Assembly: GCA_037042915.1 (NCBI GenBank) | Contig: CM073200.1 | Span: 868,001 to 932,000, forward strand | From: Auricularia sp. M13 | Taxonomy: Eukaryota > Basidiomycota > Agaricomycetes > Auriculariales > Auriculariaceae | Reading direction: 5' to 3' | Length of the DNA stretch: 64,000 nt | Program-made: the position numbers and the translations under genes | In this document: positions 1 to 12,487 of the stretch, piece by piece | Position numbering within the stretch: the first letter of the stretch is position 1 | How the letters are laid out: every line of letters begins with the position of its first letter | Notes under the pieces: model-generated | The model's input: only the letters and a program-made list of their open reading frames with translations | Databases searched by the model: none | Told to the model about the DNA's origin: nothing

Positions 1-471
1 ACCCAGTCTTGGAACCGGCAGAAGCACGAGCATCACGAAACGGCAGCCAGTGCGAGGAGCCCAGTGCGAGATACGTCGGCCTCCGACATTCATGCAGGAA
101 CGTGCGGCAAGTACTCATCACCCTCCTATCACGAGTATTCCGTATAGCAGTTGTATGTTAGCACGTCCGGGGGGCTGCTAGGAAAAGGCGATCTAGCATG
201 GCGCTGCCTCCTATCAGCACAACGCGTCCAGAATGACCTGGTGGCTCAGAGAGCCTGTCGGTGGCCGCATACAGCTGTTGGGGGGCGCCGTAACACGGCC
301 GTCCGCATAAGAGGCCGCGGACGTTGTGCGCCGGCCAGAATCAACAGAAAAAAAGCAGAAAGGAAACACCGGAGTTCGGAACCGAATTCCAGGGTCCGCT
401 TGCTGCGCCGGACGCACGTCATCGATCTTTGACTTGTCACCGTCGCACTGTGAATACCTGCCGCCTCGAAG
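1..471. other. upstream region, no gene seen
   Basis: No open frame here has domain character. The stretch just before 472 is presumably the promoter and leader of the F-box/RCC1 gene; no convincing TATA box was found. The left edge of the window may cut another transcription unit. Confidence 0.4.
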
Positions 472-3132
472 ATGCCTCCAGCGTTACAGGATCTGCCAGT
501 AGAGCTTATGCTCGATAACTTACTTCGTACGCTGCATGAAAAAATCTGGGATCGCCTCAGTTTACCTCACTATAGCGTATCTTCCTCTCAAGGACCTACT
601 AGCTCTCGCAGCCACATCGAAATACTTTACGATCCTTATCAATGATGATACCTTCTGGCAGCGCAAACTGGAAGCGGAATACAACTTCACATCTCGCGAA
701 ACAGCACGCAGGACTGGATGGAAAGCAATATACCGTGGCATGCACAGACCCCAGGTTTTTGTATGGGGGTACGCACGCTGAAGTTCCTCGGCTGTCCAGC
801 TAATTATGCCTTCAGAGCATCAAGTAATGGTCGCCTCGGTCGCGGCGAGCTACGCGCGCATGAATTTGTTCCGGCACCAGTTCACCCAGCCCTCAAACCA
901 AAGGATGGTGCTGGCATCGTTTCTCTCGTCGCAGGAGGATGGTAGGAGGGGCAATTCAGACATTCCACAAACCGCTGACGAGTTCTCAGGTCGTTCCACG
1001 CCATTGACGCCAAAGGACGTCTTTACGCTTGGGGTTAGCCACGCGCCGGAGTCCGTTGAAAACCTGGCTGTACTCACCGGTACTGTAGGAGAACTGGACG
1101 GCGAGCGCTGGGGCCACCGCGTCAACGGTTTCTCCGACTGCCACGAAACTGCGTATCTTCCCATGCGCTTGGACTTCGGCACCCGTGTCCAATATGTCAC
1201 GTACGCCCTGCTCATGGTCACACTATATGGGTGCATCGCTCAAGCTTTGTGAAGTTGCGGTCGCTCGCATGCCCTCGCATTCGACTCCGCGGGCCAGATC
1301 TGGCATTTCCCCGCGTGGGGCACGCCGCTGCATCTGGTCTCGCCGGCATTCGATGGCGGCTCGCCTGACACGACAGTCGTGCAGTTAGAGGGTAAGTCGT
1401 CTTTGTCGGTGGCGTCTGTGCACACTGCAGACCGCGCTAACGTGTTTGCGCTTGCGCTTCCGCAGCCGGGTGGACATTTGGCGCCGCGCTCACCGCGGGC
1501 GGTACAGCCTACGTCTGGTGGCATGGCCTCGGAACGCTCAAGGCCGACATCGTCCTGACGACGCGCATGCTGGCAGAGGAGAATCCCGCGCCAGCACGGA
1601 CGGTGGACGGCGAGCGCGTCGTGCGTTGCTCGACCGCGGACATCGCGTTCGACCCTGTCCATCTCCCAGCGCTTCCGGAGCTCCCGGCGCTGTCGCCTAA
1701 GCCTGAGGGAGACAAGGGCGACCTGCGCCTCGTGAAGATTGCGGCCGCCGACCTATTCATCGTCGGCCTGACAAACCAGGGTCACGTGCTTAAGCTCGAC
1801 GTTACTGCTTTCCGTGTGCGACAGGCTGGCAATGGGCCCGCTCCTCCCGGCCATACGTTCCCTACGTGGGAATACGTGCGTTGCTTCTTGGCTTGCGTTT
1901 GGGGGAACTCGGCGCTAATGCGCAATAGCTGCCGCGATTCAGCGAACACGCCGCGTTGGCGCAACATCCCATATTCTCAGAGGGGACAGCATACGCGCAG
2001 CACCTCACGCCGCCGGAATCTGTTACGATAACCCACGTAGGTCGTGATGCAGGCGCGTGTGACCATGCATAATTGAGCGTTCGCGGCAGATATCCGCGGC
2101 TTTCCATACATTCTTCGCCTATTCAACGGGCCCGTCGTCTGTCGTGCTACAAGGCGGCGACAATACGCATGCCGACGGATGGCCGAACATCCTGCCTGCT
2201 CTGCAGAACCGCGACGTGATTTCTGTGGTCCTCGGAGACTACCACTGGGGCGCGCTCACGGCGGACGGCAAGCTGCTGACCTGGGGGAGTTTCTCATCCG
2301 GCGCGCTGGGTCTTGGGGATCCCTTTGAGAAGGAGCCCGGGCCTGGAGGTTTTAGGAGCGAGGAGGAACGCGAGGCGTATAGGCGCATGCGCAACAGGCG
2401 GACGGACGCTATCCAGCCCGTCACCGTTCCCACTGAGGTCAATTTTGGCCCTGGACGTTTCGTTATCGCTGCAGCGGCCGCAGGGTGGCATACGGGAGCG
2501 TTGGTGGTCGACCTCGAGGTCCGTTCACCTTCTGTTTGGCTCTCCCGCGTGACGTACAGCATGACTGACCCATTCGTGCTCTTACGTCTACGTATACGTT
2601 GCACACGCAGAACCCCGGCCCGCAGCATGACGACGTGCAAGAACTACTGGACGAGGCCGCGCGGGAACCCGAGTTCGACGAGTTCCAGTCGCCGCCATTC
2701 AACCCGGAAGGAAACCGCGGGCCCGGTCGCGGGGATGTACACCAGCCGTACCCGCTGCCGGGCATCGTGGGACGCGACTGGCGCGGCGCGCGCGAGCAGG
2801 CCCACTTCGGCGTGCAGCCGCCTCAGCTGCACGGCGGCATAGCGCCGGGACAGTCGCAGCCTGCTCCTCGCGGTGGGCCAGGCATCTTTAGGGTCGGCTT
2901 CGCAGGACGCGGTGCACGTCGCGGCGGCGGCCTGACGCTTGCAGGCCGCGGTGATGTCGGCCACGCTCAGCCGCACGAGGACGCGGGGCCTTCAACTTCC
3001 CAGACTCGGCCAGATGCGGATGGTGCGTCGCAATCTCTTCTTGATTCTCTACTGGCGCAAATCCGTAGGCTTGTTTTTCCAGGCCGCGACGCAGCTGCCC
3101 AGACTGCAGCTGATACAGGATGCTTCGACTGA
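472..3132 (+). CDS. F-box protein with RCC1-like repeats (SAF1-type SCF adaptor)
   Basis: Multi-exon gene. Exon 1 (472-526) splices over a 49-bp intron (527-575), joining LPVELMLDNLL to PYLPLKDLLALAATSKYF, a textbook F-box, followed by DDTFWQRKLEAEYN. The rest shows RCC1-type blade fragments: VFVWG near 770, NGRLGRGEL near 820-850, RSHALAFDSAGQIWHF near 1270-1310, YVWWHGLG near 1520, LKLDV near 1795 and GALTADGKLLTWGSFSSGALGLGDP near 2255-2320. At least five more small introns are needed to keep the frame. The C-terminus (2600-3132) is Pro/Gly/Arg-rich and probably disordered. F-box plus RCC1 repeats is known in yeast Saf1, which recruits substrates to the SCF ubiquitin ligase; the same role is inferred here. 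The start is the only ATG that opens the F-box. Exact exon edges after 780 are not fixed. Confidence 0.8.
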
Positions 3133-6100
3133 CGACGGTCCCGCGGCGGAAGACCGTCGGTAGCCATCTCCCTCCGAATATCTTGTCCTATATGCGTCTC
3201 TCTTCAAGTTGCTGCGTACACCATGAGTCCAATGTACTGTGTGGAAAATCTGATACTACCTGGATAAATTGCCTCGAAATGTACATATGGGGAGCTTGTG
3301 AAGCCTGGTCGCGAGCGGAAGAGACCGTGCTTTCTGAAATAACATGGTGACCTGCACGTACGCGACGCTCGTCTATGCGTTTGAGAAAGATCCGCTGCTT
3401 TCGGTATTGCACATAAATTCGGTTCCCGGAACATAAGCGCGGACAGGGAGAATGCGCTTGACCAGAGCAGCAAGATAAAGCATGTCCCGACCGCTCAAAC
3501 TTTACGCTCGTAAAGCACCTGGGCTTTTGATTACCAACTCTTGATCTGACAAGGATTGAATTGTGATTAAATAAGGTGCGACAGCGGGATGAATCGTAAA
3601 GCATGCACACATCGGGGGAAGTGGTTGCATAGGAACGCCCTCAGCCGCACATGCATTCGCCCAAATTGCTTTGACACTCAAAACGCGTTGACCATGAGTG
3701 CGGTACGCAAATTTCCCCTGGTTTTATCAATGATCACCCCCGCACAAATACGCCGGTCCTGAATGTTGATACACATACTGAAAACTCACAACAGATCCAG
3801 ATCTTAGCTTACAAGGCCCGGATCGCCGGTCATACGCCACACCTCTCCTCGGGACTGATGCACTTCCCGAGCCTCCGCGACTGTCAAAACAAACGGAGTG
3901 TTGTCCATGCCGCAACTGCACCCCTCGGCGCGTTGAATTGCACGCGGGAGTCCGCTCGCCCGCCGTCCGCATCCACGACGTCGGCGTTACACCCCACACA
4001 GAGAGACAACGATCGGACCGGGTGCAGAAGGCAGACGGCCGCTATGTGTGAGTTTTCACCTTGTTCTGGAAGCCATCAGTGACAGTGGAAGTCAAAATCT
4101 CGGGGCGGGCACTCAGCGTTCGTCTCACGCTCGCTGCAGACATTCGATGTCGAGCTGAAACACGGTGGGCACAGACAAGCGCAGAGACACGCTCATCTGC
4201 CGGCAGCGCAGCGTGGAGAGGGATTTGCAGCCAGAAGCACCGAAGCCCGTCGCTCTCCTCGGAAAAAGCGCATACTGAGCAAGCTGAACGATGTGATTTC
4301 TGTGCTAGTACGCCGGAGCACATTCATTCCGGTCTTCTCGTATGTAAGAGCGCCACGAACAAACAGTTTGTTGACGTTTGAGTGTCGCGCTTTGCTATCT
4401 TCGGGATGAATTAGCCTCAACAAGACGCGAAGAAGTGTAAAAAACGGACAAAGAAGCGAGGGATGTCGATCTAGTGGCACGTCATTGCAGTGCTGGGGTC
4501 ATGAGCACGTGTAAACTTGAGCAAAGTATGACTGTTGGACACCGCGGAGTGGCCCTAGCCAAAGAAAGATGCATGCAGCGTTGTTCTTGGCCTCGTCTAG
4601 AGGAACCCTGCAGCAATCAGATGGACTCGGACTAGTAGCGGCGGCGGCGGAGGGGCGGGGAGAGAAGTGCCCGGTTCAGGATGTGAGCGCTTTGCACGCT
4701 CGATATGGCGAGTTCAGCCAAAAGTGACACAGATAATGAATGGAGGAGACGATGTTCTGCTGCCCAAGAACGGGTCAATGACGGCAGAACCCTCAGATTT
4801 GTGCGGCATGATGAATGTGTACTCGGCATAGGTTCCCTTTGAGACGCTCGAGATAACCTGAGACGTATGTTTCCTGCAGGCGATGAGTGAGAACGTTGCT
4901 CTGGAGGGAAGAGGCGAAGGAGTCTGAGTCTGCGGATAGCGCACGAGCCCTCGGAGGAACTTGAAGTAACTGATCCCAAGTTGGATTATAGTACGTGGAA
5001 GCTTCAACTGTACAATTTCGTCTGCGAATTTCGGTCAGAACAGTCGTCTTGGCGGATTACATGGTATGAAGAACTTATGCACAAATTTTCATGCGCGGCC
5101 AAGACATTACAGGCCGACGACCGAAGACCCTGAAAAGCAAAGTCCGACGTGCTTCCTCCGACTCATCCGAAACGGCAAAGCGGAAAAATGTGAAGGACAG
5201 CGATGTGCAGGGTCGGAGCAAGTAGCTTCGCGCCGCGCAAACGTCGAGCGTGCTGGGCGCTCTGGTGCGCAACTCGCAAGGGAAGCGAAAGCAACGATTT
5301 GTCAGATTCCTCGAGTTACAGTAGACGCCATGGACAAGAAGTACAGCCGACCAAGAGACCAGAAAAGCAGAATGCGAACGAGAAACGCACAGCCCGGTCC
5401 AGAGGACGAGAACTGCGCGTTGCGCGCTGCACCTAAGAGGATGATGAAACAAGTTGGAGATACTACTATTAGCAGCGAAGGGCCGGCATGAGAAAAAGCC
5501 GGACCGCAGTGCAGGCTCTGAGGGACAAGAAGGCGCAGCTGGGCAACGCCGCAGTGGTGTGGGAGTACACCAACCACACTCGGAACGAGTAACAAGCAGA
5601 TCCCAGAATGCTGCAGTGAGTCGGCGGACCAGTGCACGAGCGAAGTACCACGCCCGACCTAGTACTGAGCATGCGTACCTTCTTCCAACTTCCGATGTCG
5701 GGTGGTAGGTTTGGTCATGTGGCCTGCTGGATCTCGATGTTGGGGACGGCGCTCAGACCGCCCTGGTGGAAGAAATCCTGCTCGAGCACGGGCTCTGGCT
5801 TTCGGTGTCTATCGCAAACACAGTAGTCAGTACAGAGCACGGTCAGAAAAGCACAAAAGGGTGGCGTGGCGTCTCAAACTGCAGGACCAGCAAGGCGAAT
5901 TACTGGTCGCAAAGGACGAGACAACTTCGTCATCCGTTCGCGCGAGCCGGGTAGAAGATAGGAGAATGGAATGTGGATGATAAGCCGGCGGCGGACACAT
6001 GCAGTGACATCACGTTGCATGAATGTACACTTCGATGGACTTCACCGTCACCCAGATGGGCAAGATGCCACATGTTCCTTACCCTCGCTGACATGCGGTC

Positions 6101-6141
6101 CCAAGTGATCCCACGTCGGGAAAGGGTCAACGTGTAATGAG
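3133..6141. other. 3 kb without a recognisable gene
   Basis: No frame over about 140 codons, no domain motif and no consistent exon chain was found on either strand. The composition is more AT-balanced than the flanking genes. It may hold UTRs, a non-coding RNA or decayed sequence; nothing specific can be supported. Confidence 0.4.
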
Positions 6142-8320
6142 TCAAATGAACGCGGCGCAAGAAAAAAAACCATCATCGGGCATTCTTGACTCGTACGTCC
6201 TCGAGGACGCGGATGAGCAGCACAACCACGCCCGCGTCCAGGAACCGAAAAAATGAAGAATGGGGCAGAATAAAAGGATGTACGCACTTGCTCGCCAAAT
6301 GCATCTTGATCCCGTTCAGCGCAAACCGGCGCTCAGCCTGCTTCGCGTCGCCCGCGCAGTGTCGGCATCCAAAGACCTTCTCCTCATTCCGGTGCTCAAA
6401 GCGCACGAGCCCACGCACGCCGCCGGGCAACCAGACGCGGAACGCTTCCTTAGACGGCTGCGACGCAGGGGCGGCCGGAGGCTTAGGTGTGTGTTGCACT
6501 TGCGGCGGCGCGGGCTGCTGCTTGACTTTGACTTTGGATGCGGTAGGGGGGACGAAGGCCGGGATGGGCTGCGCTTGCGTCGCGGCGGTGGAGGTCTTGG
6601 ACGTCGACGCTACGGGCGCTGCTGCGTTCGTTACGGCTGGCTGCTGGGCGACGGTGGGCGTAGGGAATGGGTTTGTTGGAGGCGGATAATCGAACGGCAC
6701 GGAAGTAGGTGCGAGTTGCTGCTGGAGCGCGGCGTGCAACGGCATCATTGGCGGGGCGACCATAGGCACGAATGGTCCACTGGCTAGTACTCCATTCAAC
6801 GGCGCAAAGGCGGCCTGCGTCTGCGCCTGCGCCGCGGGATCTTTCTGGGATCGCTGCTCGGGCACGAGCGATACATGATGCCTGCAGCGTGACGCAATTG
6901 CATGAGCCGAAAGCCAAAGATGGCATGAAAATGTGACCCACGTCTCTCGCAGATGCCGCTCGAGCCTCGCCAGAGCGTTCGCCCCTTCGAAGAGCACGCC
7001 GGCGCTGGCATTGCAGTGTCTGCATTTCCACAGAACGTCTTGCTCCGCGTCGTCGTCGATCACAGTGCACGGCACCTCCTCTGCGTGGAGTGCCAGTACG
7101 TTTTGCGGCGGCGGCGGCCATTTCGTGCGCGTGCACCGCGCAAAATGCGTGCCCTCGACCGGCTGCGCAATTTCATGTCTGTGTAGGAATATCCCATCTA
7201 GACATCAGAGGTTGGGCGATCGGGATTGGGCAAGAGACTTACACCTCGGAGAGATGGTGACGCGCTGCGGGGCGCGACAGTTTTCCGAGCCTCGCTGATG
7301 GGCATTTCAAGCAAATCCACGCCTCGACGCTACCGTCTGCCATGACGGCGCGCTCGGCCGTACTCGGCGGCCAGCGCGCCCACTCCGGCTCCGGCACGTC
7401 GTCGTGCTCGGTGTTGGCGTGCTCAATCTGCAAGAGCATCAGTGGGACAGCGATGACAGACTAAGGCTGGTGCGTACAGCTTGTCGCCAGTTCAGTACAA
7501 GCGGGTGCTTCGACTCGCAGCTCAGGCAGCAGAACCGGATGCGCGACGCGTCCAGCTGCGTCTGCGTCGTCGATACGCCATTGCCGAGGCCCGCCAGCTC
7601 GCACAGGCGTCTGACTATCTGCGAGCCACGCGTGTCGAAGCGCAGGCCGTCGTCTGGGCCCGGAAGCGCGCGCGATGGTTCAGCTATCGAGTACGTCGCG
7701 CCGTCGAGAAACATGTCGGGGTAAACCAAGCAGCGCGGCTCCGCCCCGCGCCTGAAGACGGCACGCGCAGACTTCAGGCTGATGTTCCACTGCGGCTGCA
7801 AGGCCTGCGTTGTGTCGTATGCCTTTGAGCGCCAGGAGTTGACTGCTTTGACAAGCCAGGTCGCTATCTGCTCGACATCCTCACGCGTGCTGGCGTTGGC
7901 GAGTCGGATGCGCGCGCCGCGGAGAGCTGATAGCTCTGCAAACGATGGAAACTCGTCGCGGTGGGTGATGTGCGCGGCGTCGATGAGCTCATAGTACTTT
8001 TCGCGCAGCAAGACTAGGTTCAGGTGCTCAGGTCGCTGCTCGGCTTCCTGCTGCTCCAGGGCTTTGTTGGCGTGAGCACGGGACCAAATGGAGGTCGACG
8101 ATGGTAGTAGGAGGAAGTTGCGAAGCGTGCTACATGTTGCAGCCAGATTAACAAGGTCGCCAGGCAGGAGAAGTCCGAGGATCTGAGTATCCTAGTTGTC
8201 AGCCTGATGTCATTCACTGCTAGAACCACGCACATCCGAAAGGACACTTTTGGGAAGAAATGGCAAGCGCTCTGCATCTAGGTCGTGCACCTCCGCAATT
8301 CCTACGATGAATGGGTTCAT
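6142..8320 (-). CDS. F-box protein with C2H2-like zinc fingers, shorter paralog of 55151-59490
   Basis: Starting at 8320, a short exon ends ...LPFLPKSVLSD and splices in phase 0 to ILGLLLPGDLVNLAATC..., giving an F-box that ends STSIWSRA. A helical domain follows, ending LVLNWRQAV (about 7500-7450). The paralog has LVFNWRHAV at the same place. Then come finger-like motifs: AWICLKCP (about 7310), LWKCRHC (about 7030) and FGCRHC (about 6370), each followed by a His pair or a single His. The last two are separated by a Pro/Gln/Thr-rich linker of roughly 150 residues. The C2-H2 layout and gene order match the paralog, but the Cys-rich module that follows the F-box there is missing. Inferred role: SCF adaptor or DNA/RNA-binding factor. 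The 3' end is uncertain; 6142 assumes an intron after HLASK, while plain read-through stops at 6173. Confidence 0.7.
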
Positions 8321-8935
8321 ACAGTCTCCCCAACTGGCAGAAAATTGCCAGACATACCGTTGGGAGCCATTCTGACAAGATATAGCTATACTAGAGTTTG
8401 TAAGGGCAGCGTTTTACGAGTCAATTCTCAGCCGCTCAAAGGAGAGCGGAGCAAAGCGGTTTACCGCGGAGTTTTGCAGCATCGCAGTCGCCGAAGTTCG
8501 AACAAGACCGTGACTTGGCAGCTTTGAGCTACAGCATTATGGAACAACATTGCTAAAAATTGGTTCTGTAAATTCCTCAGGCACTGCATATTCGCTAATA
8601 ATTGAATCGTCAATCGTCAGAATATAGTTAAAATATGGAGGAGGACCGGCAACGGGTTTTTTGGAGTCTTTACTAAATTCTCAGCCGAGAAGTCGCAGAA
8701 AGTGGGTGATCCTTTGTTCACGAGAACAGCTTCAACTTTGAAGTCAGGATTCGTGGCGGAGTTTCACACGCGTTTGGACGCGTCGGCCGGCGCCGCTCGT
8801 GTGATCCCGACAGCACAGGCTCAGTACGTTGGAATGAGCTTGAAGCCTGGCAAGGCTCAAAAACACCTAGGCGAGTCGCTTGGCTTATATACTAAGTGTA
8901 TCTGATTACTTGTGCAGTATCCTGGTTCGTTCTAG
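8321..8935. other. intergenic region between divergent genes
   Basis: About 600 bp between two divergently transcribed genes, so it should hold both promoters. It contains AT-rich patches around 8570-8680 but no clear TATA box and no supported ORF. Confidence 0.4.
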
Positions 8936-11083
8936 ATGCCTCAGAGTCGACTTTTCTGTGGTCTGACCAGCGCCCAGCCCAATCTGCAACGCCCAGGTGG
9001 CCGAGGACGCTATTAACGCGCATCTTGACAGCGGCTGCACTCTCAAGACACCTTCAAGCTCCAGGACCTCACAAGTGCCGACCACGATGTCGAAAGCGAC
9101 TGGCAAACGATCACTTGCGCCGATTTTCCAACAATCCTCAAAGCGCGACGAGCCTGCAGTATCCCAAACAATTGACCTTACGGCGGATGACAACGCGCAA
9201 CCTCCACCTGCGAAGCGCGCCAAGACAGATCGTCCCATGGCGCCAATTTTCCAGCAGCCAGACACATTGTCGAGCAGCCAGCACGAGCCATACGACAGCC
9301 AAACGCCTCGACGCTCGGCCGCAGAGCGACTCGAAGAGGCCCAGCCACTCGCAGCGCGTCTGCGCCCGACTAGTCTTGCCGAATTTGTTGGACATTCGCA
9401 GGTCGTATCCGACGGTTTACTGTTCCCGCTCAAGGGCAGCGTGATTTTGTGGGGCCCGCCCGGCTGCGGTAAGACGACGCTGGCGCGAATACTCGCCAAC
9501 GAGAGCGGCGCGACGCTCAAGGAGCTCAGCGCTACGAGCTCTGGTGCGGTTGAAGTCAGAACTTCGTGCGAGGAGGCCAAGAGGGCGTTGCGTTTGACCA
9601 ACCGGTGCGTCTTTCTTGTCCAAAGCTCAACCTTTCATCGTCCCTCGCTCCCTTACCTCTACCCTTGCGATAAACACTGTTTCGGAAACGATGCAGTAGC
9701 TGACGCTCGTTCTGCAGGAAGACAATACTCTTTCTAGACGAAATCCATCGCTTCAACAAAGCGCAGCAGGATGTATTCCTCCCATACATCGAAGCGGGTC
9801 ACATACAGGTGCAGAATAATGCACTATAGTAGACAGTTTATTGACGCATCCTAGCTGATTGGCGCAACGACGGAGAATCCAGCATTCAAGCTAAACGGCG
9901 CTCTGCTGAGTAGATGCCGCGTGCTGGCGCTTGAGCGGCTCACCGACGAGGACATCGACATCATCATTACTCGCGCCCTAGAAAAGTATGCGTCGTTCAA
10001 CGCCGGTCAACAGGACAAAACGGAGGTTTCATCTCTATCGTCGCAGCCGTCCTCTTCGCAGCCTTCGTCGTCGTCTCAGCCGGATTCCTCGCAAACATTA
10101 TCCTCGCAGTCTGCATCCAACTCACACTCCCGCCTCACGCCGGCCCTGCGCAAATCCATAGTAGCCCTTTCGTGTGGCGACTCGCGCACAGCGCTCTCCC
10201 TCCTTGAGCTCGTCCTTACCTCGAAACCTTCGACATCCGAGGCGGCCCTGTTGCAGGCGCTCAAAAACAGTGTCGTCAACGCGTACGACCGTAGCGGAGA
10301 CTCCCGATATGAGATGATCAGCGCCCTGCACAAGAGCGTGCGCGGGAGCGACGGGAGTGCGGCATTGTACTGGCTTGCAAGGTACAGTGTCTTCTTCTAG
10401 TCGCCGTCGCGGTCGGTGGCATATGCTGATGATGGCAACGGGATCTGAAGGATGCTGGACGGCGGTGAAGACCCGCTGTACATCGCGCGCCGGCTGATCG
10501 TCATGGCGTCTGAGGACGTCGGCTTAGCGGACGACGCGTGTCTACCTCTCGTGCGTGCCGCTACCAGCATCCATCGCTAAATACTCACCGCGTCGCCATG
10601 CTCTGACACTGGCAGGCCATCGCGACACATACCGCTGTGCAGCTCATTGGCCTGCCCGAGGCGCGCATCAACCTCGCGCACTGCGTCGCGCGGCTCGCGC
10701 TGGCGCGCAAGTCCACGCGCTCCTACGAGGCGTACAACCGCGCCGAGGAAGCTGCAAAGCTGACGCCGTCCGCGCCGGTCCCAGTGCACCTGCGCAATGC
10801 CACCGGCCCGCTGTTGAAGGAGATGGGGTGGGGCAAGGGGTATGCGTATAACCCTGGCTATAAGCATCCTGTGTGGAATGAGTTTCTCCCCGTCAAGCAG
10901 CTGGAGGAGGCAGGGTTGGAAGATGACGGTGCGCGCAAGTTTCTGCGGGACGAAGGTGATAAGGAGGGAAAGATTTGGGACGAGGGTTTGCTGGAGAAAT
11001 GGGAGTGGTTCTCCAACGGCGGACAGAGATGGGAGGGGCGGCTTGAGGAGAAGGATAAAGGCGACAGCCGTGGCACCCCCTGA
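8936..11083 (+). CDS. MGS1: WRNIP1/Mgs1-family AAA+ ATPase
   Basis: Maintenance-of-genome-stability ATPase acting at stalled replication forks in the nucleus. Visible: a UBZ4-like ubiquitin-binding finger remnant (PIC...HLDSGC, about 8979-9044), two copies of an APIFQQ motif, Walker [10 protein letters not shown] (about 9450), Walker [16 protein letters not shown] (about 9730-9775), sensor [11 protein letters not shown] (about 9856-9890) and the Mgs1 C-terminal signature [11 protein letters not shown] (about 10823-10855). Introns fit at about 9603-9718, 9810-9855, 10382-10450 and 10550-10617. A Ser/Gln-rich insert (about 10030-10125) lies before the lid domain. The first Cys of the UBZ4 finger is absent from the reading frame: the ATG at 8936 reads MPQSRLFC, but joining it to PICNAQV would require removing about 17-19 nt, too short for an intron. 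The N-terminus is therefore unresolved; the rest is secure. Confidence 0.9.
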
Positions 11084-11644
11084 GTGCCCAACTGATTGAG
11101 TGGGGGGATTTGATATTCTGAATTTGTCGCTATCGAGCTTTCGTACGCAGTGTTCTGTAGCATTAGAATGTACACATGGTGGATTTCGTTGAACCGGCTG
11201 CATCTGCAAAGTCTTTGATACGTATCCTTTGAATTCTTGCTCATCAGCGCCGACGATTCCATGTCCGGAGCGGAGCTAGTGAGCGTGTCTACTCCGACAA
11301 TGTCTTGCTATCCTCTGGAAACGGCAACGGATCCAGGCAATGAAACCATTCGTCCAACGAAATTCTGCGAAATCTTGCAATGTTCACTGATCCTTGATAG
11401 GTTCCATGAATATTAGCACCCGCCAGCATTTCGCGAGATCAACGCGAGATATATGCACACCTACATCGAGTTAATGAATTGTCTGATAACAAGTACTATG
11501 TCTCAGAGGCGACCCAGACAGCTGAACTATTCAATTTAGGGCCATTTCGGTAGCATCAGATGAGAAAAGGGCCCGATGGGCCGGCGCAAGCGGGGCCGCC
11601 GCTTGCTGTGCTGGCTGCTCTCAACCACAACCTCTGTTTCCACA
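11084..11644. other. intergenic, no gene seen
   Basis: Holds the 3' flank of the AAA+ gene and the promoter side of the peptidase gene. No ORF with domain character on either strand. Confidence 0.4.
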
Positions 11645-12487
11645 ATGCCGCCTCCACCGTCCAGTCCGCGCGAGTTGCATGTGTTAATAACAGGCTTCGG
11701 CGTGAGTCACTGGCTTTCACGGCTTTCTTTACTCGGGCTAGTACTCATGGGTACTGTAGCCGTTCGGACGCAGCGAAGACAACCCCTCCTGGAAAGCGTC
11801 GCGTCCTCTAAACGGCACAAAGCTTGTTTTGGAGGACGGTACCATTGTGAACATCACCGCGCTGGAAGTGCGCGTCGTCTACGCCGCCGTCCTCTACCTC
11901 GTTCCAGGCTTCCACGCACGCCCTCCTGTCTTACCGCCTCTCCCCGACCTTCCGACTCCCCCAGCTGAAGGCTACGACTTCGTCTTCCACGTCGGATTGG
12001 GAGGTTCCGGACATATTGCAATCGAGCAGCTGGCGCACAAGAGTGGGTATAACAGCCCCGATGTGGACGGAAAGCCTCCACCGCTCATCATGATCGACCC
12101 GGAGACGGGAAAGGCGTTATATGGGTTCGCTTCTGGCTATGAAGCATTTGCGAAGGAGCTGCACACCAGTATCGATGCTGCAAAACTGGTCTCACACTTG
12201 CAAGAGGCAAGTGAACTCCTCCCAGAAAGTCGAGAAAGCGGCATTGCTGACGAATTTGCAACCACAAGACCGACAAGAACGTGCGGCTCTCGTCGGACCC
12301 GGGACGGTACCTGTGCGACTTCATCTACTACTGCTCCCTTGCCGAATCCCGCCGTCTGCCAGACAACGTATCGCCGAAGCGGAGCAAGTGCTTATTCATG
12401 CACGTCCCACCGCTTGGCGAGCCGCACTCTTTGGCGGAGCTCACGGATACCATCCGCAAGGTCGTTTTCTGGGTCATACGGAACTAG
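11645..12487 (+). CDS. pyroglutamyl-peptidase I (C15 cysteine peptidase)
   Basis: Removes N-terminal pyroglutamate from peptides, normally in the cytosol. Exons 11645-11701, 11760-12206 and 12269-12487 give 240 residues, near the family size. The first exon ends in the C15 opening LHVLITGFG and joins PFGRSEDNPSW, the usual GFGPF-x-NPS signature. The catalytic Cys is in GRYLCDFIYY and the catalytic His in LFMHVP. Fungal homologs have the same enlarged N-terminal half. The second intron fits best as GC-AG. Closely follows the AAA+ gene in the same direction without overlap. The start is the first ATG giving the GFGPF motif after splicing. Confidence 0.9.
12207..12268 (+). other. GC-AG intron in the pyroglutamyl-peptidase gene
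   Basis: The frame is kept only if the intron begins with GC (context AG|GCAAGT, the consensus for GC donors) and ends at CAAG. Using the nearby GT at 12211 breaks the frame ahead of the conserved SSDPGRYLCDF segment. Confidence 0.75.

Noticed and set aside
5066-5491. 141-codon plus-strand frame
   Set aside because: Low-information Lys/Arg-rich translation without domain or conserved neighbours.
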